In this document: one piece after another, positions 57,652-64,000 of the stretch
Position numbering within the stretch: position 1 is the first letter of the stretch
Layout of the letters: each line of letters opens with the position of its first letter
Origin: Margaritispora aquatica
Taxonomy: Eukaryota > Ascomycota > Leotiomycetes > Helotiales > Discinellaceae
Reading direction: 5' to 3'
NCBI GenBank assembly: GCA_007644065.1
Contig: VJWN01000001.1
Location: 1,750,340-1,814,339, forward strand
Length of the DNA: 64,000 bases
Program-made: the position numbers and the translations under genes
Notes under the pieces: generated by a model
What the model was told of the DNA's origin: nothing
Seen by the model: only the letters and a program-made list of their open reading frames with translations
Databases searched by the model: none

Positions 57652-59994
57652 ATGCTACGTGAGACTGCCAATGACTCTGGAACTTGCCACGAAGAAAATT
57701 CTGGTGTCTTGACATCTGAAAGCAGCTCTGAAGACAAAAGTCACGGCACTCTCGAATCGGTGGATTCTGATATTCCACCTGCCGATGCAATTCCAAAAGT
57801 CCCAGAGAGTGAATACCTGGAAGGATTTAAGCTTTTCGCAGTACTAGGTGCCGTGACTCTGACTGCGTTTTTGATGCTACTAGACACGTCTGTTGTTGTG
57901 ACAGTTAGTACTCAGGCATTGATGATTTGGCATGTATTAACACTCTTAGGCGATTCCCCAGATCACGACTCATTTTGGTTCTACAGATGATATTGGCTGG
58001 TATGGCTCAGCATATCTTCTTTGCAAGTAAGTATCTTATGAGTGAATTATGATGGAAATAGAAATCTGACAATACTAGTTGCGCGATACAGCCATTGGGT
58101 GGTAAAATATACAAGCACTTCCCTCCCAAGATGACATTTCTTATGTTTCTTGCATTATTTGTAAGATAACCTTCAAAATAACGAGCATACTCACTGTTCA
58201 GCATCTGGGCTTTTGGTATTTCTTGAAAGTCACGGCTCTATGCTGAACATTCAGATATGCTTATTTCAACTCGTCATGAGTTTTGGCTGAGTCCTTGCAG
58301 GAACTTGGATCGTTGATATGCGGGCTTGCAAATTCATCGAATATGCTTATTATTGGAGTAAGTCACTTTTAGTATCAATTGCGATTGTGTGTTGATCTTC
58401 TTGTTTTAGAGGGCAGTTGCAGGTATGGGTGGGGCAGGAATCGTGACTGGCGTCCTGACCATCCTCGCTTCGTCTGTGACAATAAGCAAGCGACCATGTG
58501 AGATCTTCTTTACTGAACTTCACGTTTGTGACTAACACCGGTAGTGATGATGGGGATCTTGATGGGCATAGCCAACCTTGGGACAGCAGCGGGTCCACTG
58601 GTAGGAGGAGCACTCACCGAGTACTTGAACTGGAGATATTGTACCTAAATATCCAACTTTTGATGAAAAGTCTTGCTAAGTTCTCTAGGCTTCTTCATAA
58701 ACCTTCCTTGTGGAGTGATTGTAGCTGCAATCTTGCTTCTCATTCATGTACCTGGGAATAACAGTATGACATCTCGCAAGGGAACTTTCTTGTCTACTAT
58801 TCGTAAGTATATCCCATTCCGCAATATTAGACCATTTCTGACAAACACCCGTATACAGAAACACTGGATCTCTGGGGCTTCATTACATTTGCACCAGCGA
58901 TAATTATGTTTTTACTTGCACTCGGCTGGGGAGGTACAGTAGGATATCCTTGGAACTCTGCCACCATAATTGGCTTGTTTGCTGGATCTGTTGGAATGTT
59001 TGCAGTGTTTCTTTCCTGGGAGCATCGTCGGGGAGATACTGCAATGGTTCCCTTGGCTATCTTTAATGATAGGGTGGTGACTGCTGGTTGCTTGGTGCAG
59101 CTATTTCTGATGGGGTACGTTTTGTATTCTCATGTCATCACCCAGCCTCACTTAACACTTATTTCTTAATGAGCACATCAAAAGCCATGCGGCCTTGTCA
59201 TCAGTATTGTACTGATATATTTTAGCAATATGATGGTCACGATATACTACCTGCCTGTATGGTTCCAGGCAATACTGGGCGAAAGCCCAACTTCAAGCGG
59301 GATCCATATAACGCCGCTAGTGGGCTCCCAGATCTTGACTTCAGTCGGTGGGGGAATTTTGAGTAAGTAACACGCTTACCCTTCCAATTCTTACTGATAC
59401 TTTGGTAGTTACAATGCTTGGGTTCTATCTGCCATTCGGTATTTTTGGTCTTGGACTGGCAGCTATCGGAACTGGCCTCCTTGCTACATTCACTCCAAGC
59501 ACACCAATAGCTTCCTGGGTATGTTTTCAAATTCTAACAGGTTTGCGAGGAATGGCACTGCAAATTGTAAGCTCATCATCTCGACTATCCCATTAGTTAA
59601 CTCCTCGGCTCACACTCCATAGCCAATCCTCGCAGTACAGAATCATCTCCCCAAAGAGTCCATCGCAATTGGCAACTCGATGCTAGTTTTCACGCAAAAC
59701 TTTGGCGGAACCATCTTTCTGGCCCTTGCTGAGCTTGTCTTCTCTCATACGCTGTCTGCCTCGATGAAGACATACGCACCGGGCGTTGACTCAGCTAGCA
59801 TTCTTTCTTGGGGTGCGACTGGCTTTCGCGAACACTTTACAGATGAGGAACTACCGGGGATATTGATGGCCTATGATAAGTCGGTTGTGGCAACTTTCTA
59901 TCTGGGTGCAGGCGCTGCGTCGGTTGCTTGTCTATGTAGTGCATTTTTGGGATGGAAAAGTGTCAAGAAGCCGAAGGTGCAGTCCAAAGCATAA
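57652..59994 (+). CDS. DHA2-type MFS exporter, eleven exons
   Basis: Exons 57652-57903, 57950-58026, 58079-58160, 58301-58357, 58410-58497, 58545-58640, 58689-58802, 58859-59114, 59226-59362, 59409-59566 and 59623-59994 join to 562 residues with no frame break. A charged N-terminus precedes the helices; helix 1 runs into LDTSVVVTAIPQI (motif D1), followed by DIGWYGSAYLL, IQPLGGKIYKHFPPKMTF (motif A), GRAVAGMGGAGI (motif B), NLGTAAGPLVGG (motif C, the antiporter signature), NWRYCFFINLPCGV, and NMMVTIYYLPVWFQAI. This is the 14-helix drug:proton antiporter-2 group, close to toxin and aflatrem-type efflux pumps of fungal clusters. It probably exports a secondary metabolite or xenobiotic. Ten short introns, all with GT-AG ends, are intact, so the gene is likely functional. 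Confidence 0.93.
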
Positions 59995-60358
59995 GAGTTG
60001 TGGGAAGCTAACTCGTTCTAACCATCCAACCGACATGGCTTGCTAAGACTTGACTGTTGCGCTGGCTCTCTATCATTGTTAAAATGCTGGGCTTTGCTAA
60101 AATGAGGAAATACGAGATGTATGAGAAGGTGCGCAGTAATCCTCGACGACCTGATTTGTTGCTGTGGTTTGATCGAGCATTTCATGGGAAATCAAGGGTA
60201 GGGAGCTTTAGCACATGAACAATCAAATCCAAGGATATTCTAATGAATGACAGGTTTCTGATTGAAAGTCTCCAAATGAACTGTTTTGATGACCATGACT
60301 GTAAACCCGATCAAATAATATCAACCACTGTACTCTAGAGACCCCGATGAAGCTTCAA
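59995..60358. terminator. Convergent 3' region
   Basis: About 360 bp between the DHA2 stop and the end of the methyltransferase relic. Nothing else is seen. Confidence 0.4.
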
Positions 60359-62040
60359 TCATAGTGGCTTTCGGCCATGTACAATATAACTACTAAGGTC
60401 AGTGTTGATTCACAGGACAGTGGCTGAATACTCACATAGGGTAGTAGAAATGGATAGACTTGTTCATCATATCGCGTTTGACTTCCTCCATGATTTTCTC
60501 CACCTTTTCAATAGGCATCTTGAACACTCTCGTGAAAATCCCCAATGATACGGCAGGTAAGCCTTCAAGTCCATTGGCGAGCATGCATATTCCCATCAGC
60601 TTCTGCTTCTATCCCTTCGGCCATGTGTTTCTAGGCTAGTAGAATTTCTTCTCAACGACGTCTTCAAATCCCACATCTTTGAAGAATTGCGCGTAATTTG
60701 GAGTGCATAGCCAGTCTCTCCCAATTAGCTTAGCTCCGGCGATGAGCTTGTCGTTCCATTGCTGGAGAGCAGTCCCGTCGATGGTACCGTCTATGGAGTG
60801 GGGTTTGAAGAAGACACCTCTTTAGACGGCTCGATATTAGCGACGATTTCACAAAGGATGGATAGTTTTGGGATAAATACTGCATTTCAAAGTATCCACC
60901 AGGAGCTAGAGCATTATAAGCTTTCTTGAAGACAGTCACAGGCTCTTTGAAGCATGACATGAGGGCTCGACCGCGTATGTAATCGAATTGGTGGCTGTAT
61001 GACCACTCATCTTCAGCGTCGTCGATGAGGAAGCTGCAATTAGGAGGTACACTTTGATAACACCAATTTCGATCTATTCCTAGTAACCTTACAAATACGT
61101 ACTAGTCTGGTTCAATCTAGAAACCAACAAAGTTAAAGTTTGTGTCACGATCCAGATATGTGGCTTAGATACATACCGCACTAAGTTCAGTCCCAATCAT
61201 TTTGGAATTCGGATTTGGCTTGCTGTAATGGCCACTGGTCTGGGAAGATTAACTTAGCTGTCTTTTGTTGAATTGGTTACCAAATTCCACTGCACTTGTG
61301 TTGGTATGGTTCTGCACGAATTACCATATCACCCTGTTTCGTATAATATCTATGTATTCTATCCTGTGATGGGTGGACAGGTCAACATACTTGCCCACTA
61401 GATTACCAGAGTAAAGTCAGTCACCTTCTGTTCACAAGTTGAATAGTGAGGGTTGGAATCAGCGGAGCTTCATATCGCAATGTTGAAGGAGCAGCACCCT
61501 CTACTAATCGCTTAAAGTGGCAAGAATGAAGAGAAGGTATGGAATTTGTATTGCCTGTTCCAGTACCAATATCCAAGACGTGAAGGGGTTCTTTAATTGG
61601 AGCGAGAAAAAGGTTCTTATCCAGTGTCAACAGGAATAACTGATGCTGAATATCTTGTTGCGCATTTAGTTATGACCAATTGCTAAAAGAGAGCATTGGT
61701 ACCAAGTCTGTTTTGTTCAGCCTAATGAATGCTTAGTAAGTTTAAATTGTTATTTGTTGTTGTCAAAGTTCACCTCGTAATTTGGAAGATGATACACTAT
61801 TTTGATCAGTATTCTGATTTACTGCTACACGTTGAGAATTACAGCCTTATTTGTATCTGTGGTATGTTCGACCATTTTCCTCAATGGAATCGAAAAGACT
61901 TGATCGCAGAGATTGCGTAGATGATCTGTTGAGTATTGATATTTACACATTATATATCTGGTGCTTTTCTACTTACTGATTTGATAGTCCAATAGCCGAG
62001 TCTGCTTCGGAGGCGTTGGAGTCAATCTATCGTTAGTTTA
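60359..62040 (-). pseudogene. Decayed LaeA-like SAM methyltransferase
   Basis: Read on the minus strand, ordered fragments of a fungal class I methyltransferase survive: an acidic N-terminus (IDSNASEADSAIGLSNQ), SLFDSIEENGRTYHRYK followed by TAA (61847-61849), QDIQHQLFLLTLDKNLFLAPI, the SAM motif I VLDIGTGTG (about 61555-61585), MIGTELSAV, NCSFLIDDAEDEWSY, FDYIRGRALMSCF, KKAYNALAPGGYFEMQ, then after a frame change HSIDGTIDGTALQQWNDKLIAGAKLIGRDW, a FY-stop-PRNTWPKG-stop block (stops at 60636-60638 and 60609-60611), LMGICMLANGLEGLPAV, and a terminal YIVHGRKPL exon. The segment between motif I and MIGTEL (about 61200-61550) has lost its frame. At least three stops and one frameshift make it inactive. 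Intact members act in secondary metabolism, but are a broad family. Confidence 0.85.
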
Positions 62041-63634
62041 GCGACTTCCATACAAAAATAATGTACTTTAAGAATTAAGACATCATACATCGAGACTGAT
62101 AGCTTCGGGGCCATGTCGTAACTCGTTTGGTCGATCCATTCTATGTTAGGTAGACCTAAGATTCCTTTGTCTAGGAATATGAATAGACTTCCCCGCTTTA
62201 AGGTGTAAAGATCAAGGTATATTGACCAGAACACGAGTTCACAGGCGCTGTCAGTTAGATCTTCATAAGATCGGATGAAGGGTAAAATCTGTCGACTGCA
62301 TGCTTTTCTGCATGAGGTTCAGGTTGCATGTGAGGTTAGAGTATATGTCATGTGATGTGTTTAATTGCTGACTAATCACTGTGCCATTGAGGGGATAAAA
62401 TAGCTACAAACACCACCTCCAACACCAAATTAATATTCGGACAACTTGCGATAATTTTCGAAGCAAACTCCTTGGGGTATGAACAGACAACCTCTAAACT
62501 CGACATACGGTCTGGATCTCTCGACTAGGAGCGAATATAGCAATATCAGCCACTATTGCAGAGATTTCTGGTAAATTTACGATACTACAGCGCTTTTAAT
62601 TGCTCATCTTGTAATGACTAAGGCAGGTGTTTCTCACAAGTGTTCATCAATTAAAGTGCAATGAAGCGGCCGATATTAATGATGAACAGGCAGGCAAGTT
62701 ATTCCTTTAATTCCTTTCTGGTGACAGCAATAGAGGTGACAGAGATGTTCTATCCTTGGATCTCTGAATAGCCGTGCACCAAGTCAGGTAGAAACAAGCG
62801 AGGCTATGCTCCGCAAATCACACAGACACATAGCATATCTATTGAATGGTAAGATTTTACAGCGATTGTATGTTGAGTTTGTTTCCTTTTACGCAGGGAT
62901 TGCTGCTTCTCAAACCAGTTCCACACCTGCCTATTGCAAAAAGCTTTTGTAGTACAAGGTTTTGTAGTAGAGAAACAGGTCAGAAAGCCAAAGCCGTCAA
63001 ATCTCTCAACTCATGACAGTTGGCTCAGATGGTCTGTCTTCATAGAATCCGAAGATTGTGGCAGATATCATGCACTCTGTACCAGCATTCCTGGACTGCA
63101 CCCAAAACCTGCAGTGCCAAGTCGGGTGGTACACCGCTGTCTGGTATTCCCCACTTGATATGTAGGTTGTAAAGTAAATTTGTAGAAGGGATTTATTCAT
63201 AGTGGGTAGAAATTGCCGTATTGATGTTGTGGCGTTTTTTTTTTAATTACTTGGGATCCATCAAGTGGAATGGTTACCAGGGTAATTTACATCTCCAATT
63301 GGTGTCCTGATTTGCGGTGTGAGGTTGAGTAAGCTTAGTAGAATATGCAACGTGTAATCACATCAACATACAATCCCAACCGTACCTTGCAAATAACTGC
63401 GCATACATTTTACTCGCTTACATTCTCACAAGGATGGTATAACTTCATGAGCATGGGAGATGAATAAGCAAATATTGATGGTGCTTAACCGTTGATAAAT
63501 AGCCAGGTGCCTTCCACAATGTATAGGGGATCTAGTTCTCACCTCCTCTAACTCACTCGAATCAACAATCGATACCTACAGCAAGTAGTTGCTGATTGGC
63601 AACAATTTTAACAGTGCCTACCTAGAAACTCAAC
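62041..63634. other. AT-rich intergenic region
   Basis: About 1.6 kb without a supported gene. Two short overlapping opposite frames at 62934-63200 are not recognisable. The final 150 bases carry the leader of the edge gene. Base composition appears AT-richer than in the middle of the window, as in regions of relic DNA. Confidence 0.4.
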
Positions 63635-64000
63635 ATGATTACATTATACTTTGCTTTCGCAATCCTATTCATCGCGTACTCTGAGGCTGCAGCTGTTGTT
63701 GAAGGCAACTGCACGAGGAGTGATGCCGGCCTACAATGGCTGCAAAATAAGCTCTCAGTAAGTTCACATAATTCAGTGAATCTTGAGATTTTCGGTGCCG
63801 ACTATAGGATGAGATTTACTTCTGCATGTTCTATACCACCTGTCTATATTCGTCCGTTTACCAACTCACCTCTCTTATCTCTTCTGCGTGATTCAAAGAG
63901 CAAACTGACTCCAGCTCTAGTCCGCTGCTCTCATTTCCTGCAAGGGATCGCCAGGTCAAGAATTGAATGCAGGAAGATACTGGGGCGTCCAATACAGCAA
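63635..64000 (+). CDS. Probable secreted FAD-linked (BBE-type) oxidase, 5' part only
   Basis: The gene is cut by the window end. Exon 1 (63635-63757) encodes a signal peptide (MITLYFAFAILFIAYSEAAA) followed by NCTRSDAGLQWLQNKLS. With the donor GTAAGT at 63758 and acceptor CTCTAG at 63919-63920, exon 2 continues in frame as SAALISCKGSPGQELNAGRYWGVQYS. The W-x-x-L-x-x-x-LS-x-x-A-x-I and R-Y/R-W segments fit the N-terminus of fungal secreted FAD-binding PCMH/berberine-bridge-type oxidases, which often belong to secondary-metabolite clusters. The FAD-binding motifs themselves are beyond the edge, so the family call is tentative. The 163-nt intron is longer than its neighbours here. Confidence 0.55.
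   Translation, partial: MITLYFAFAILFIAYSEAAAVVEGNCTRSDAGLQWLQNKLSVSSHNSVNLEIFGADYRMRFTSACSIPPVYIRPFTNSPLLSLLRDSKSKLTPALVRCSHFLQGIARSRIECRKILGRPIQQ

Overview
The window is nuclear DNA from a filamentous ascomycete (Pezizomycotina). The evidence is short introns of about 45-160 bp with GTAAGT-type donors and CTAAC-like branch points, plus the gene families present: a Zn2Cys6 regulator, an Aft1-type bZIP factor, a 2EXR-domain protein, a fungal NBR1 with four ZZ fingers, and mitochondrial mL58. Placement in Leotiomycetes is a guess from overall impression, not something I could test. There is no sign of bacterial, viral or organellar DNA and I see no CRISPR array, tRNA or rRNA. Splice sites were read by eye and reading frames were checked arithmetically across every junction.

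Left part (0-17.6 kb): an MPE1-type RNA 3'-end processing factor (-), a DUF1993 protein (+), a Yippee-domain protein (-), and an ornithine decarboxylase antizyme (+) whose two frames are joined by a +1 shift at CCC-TGA. Two gene-poor stretches (3.6-6.9 kb and 10.1-17.6 kb) separate them.

Middle (17.6-35.5 kb): an Atf1/AtfA-type stress bZIP factor, a Barentsz/CASC3-like exon-junction-complex protein and the selective-autophagy receptor NBR1, all on + and each behind a long leader or promoter; then 5 kb with no recognisable gene; then a membrane-anchored DUF3445 (heme-dependent oxidative N-demethylase-like) protein.

Right-middle (36.6-55.9 kb): a Zn2Cys6 regulator facing a sugar-porter-family transporter, an uncharacterised protein with an OB-fold-like C-terminus, a GNAT acetyltransferase, a five-exon 2EXR protein, mitochondrial ribosomal protein mL58, a Ser/Pro-rich unknown, a BUD2-type RasGAP, and a beta-trefoil-like protein.

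Right end (56-64 kb) looks like an accessory or secondary-metabolism edge: an NAD(P)-dependent reductase and a ten-intron DHA2-type exporter are divergent, followed by a decayed LaeA-like methyltransferase pseudogene and the first two exons of a probable secreted FAD-linked oxidase cut by the window end. The most interesting items are the antizyme recoding site, a GC-AG intron inside a ZZ finger of NBR1, introns whose retention would keep frame inside the Zn2Cys6 cluster and just before the antizyme shift site, and the methyltransferase relic. I did not find a clearly undescribed system.
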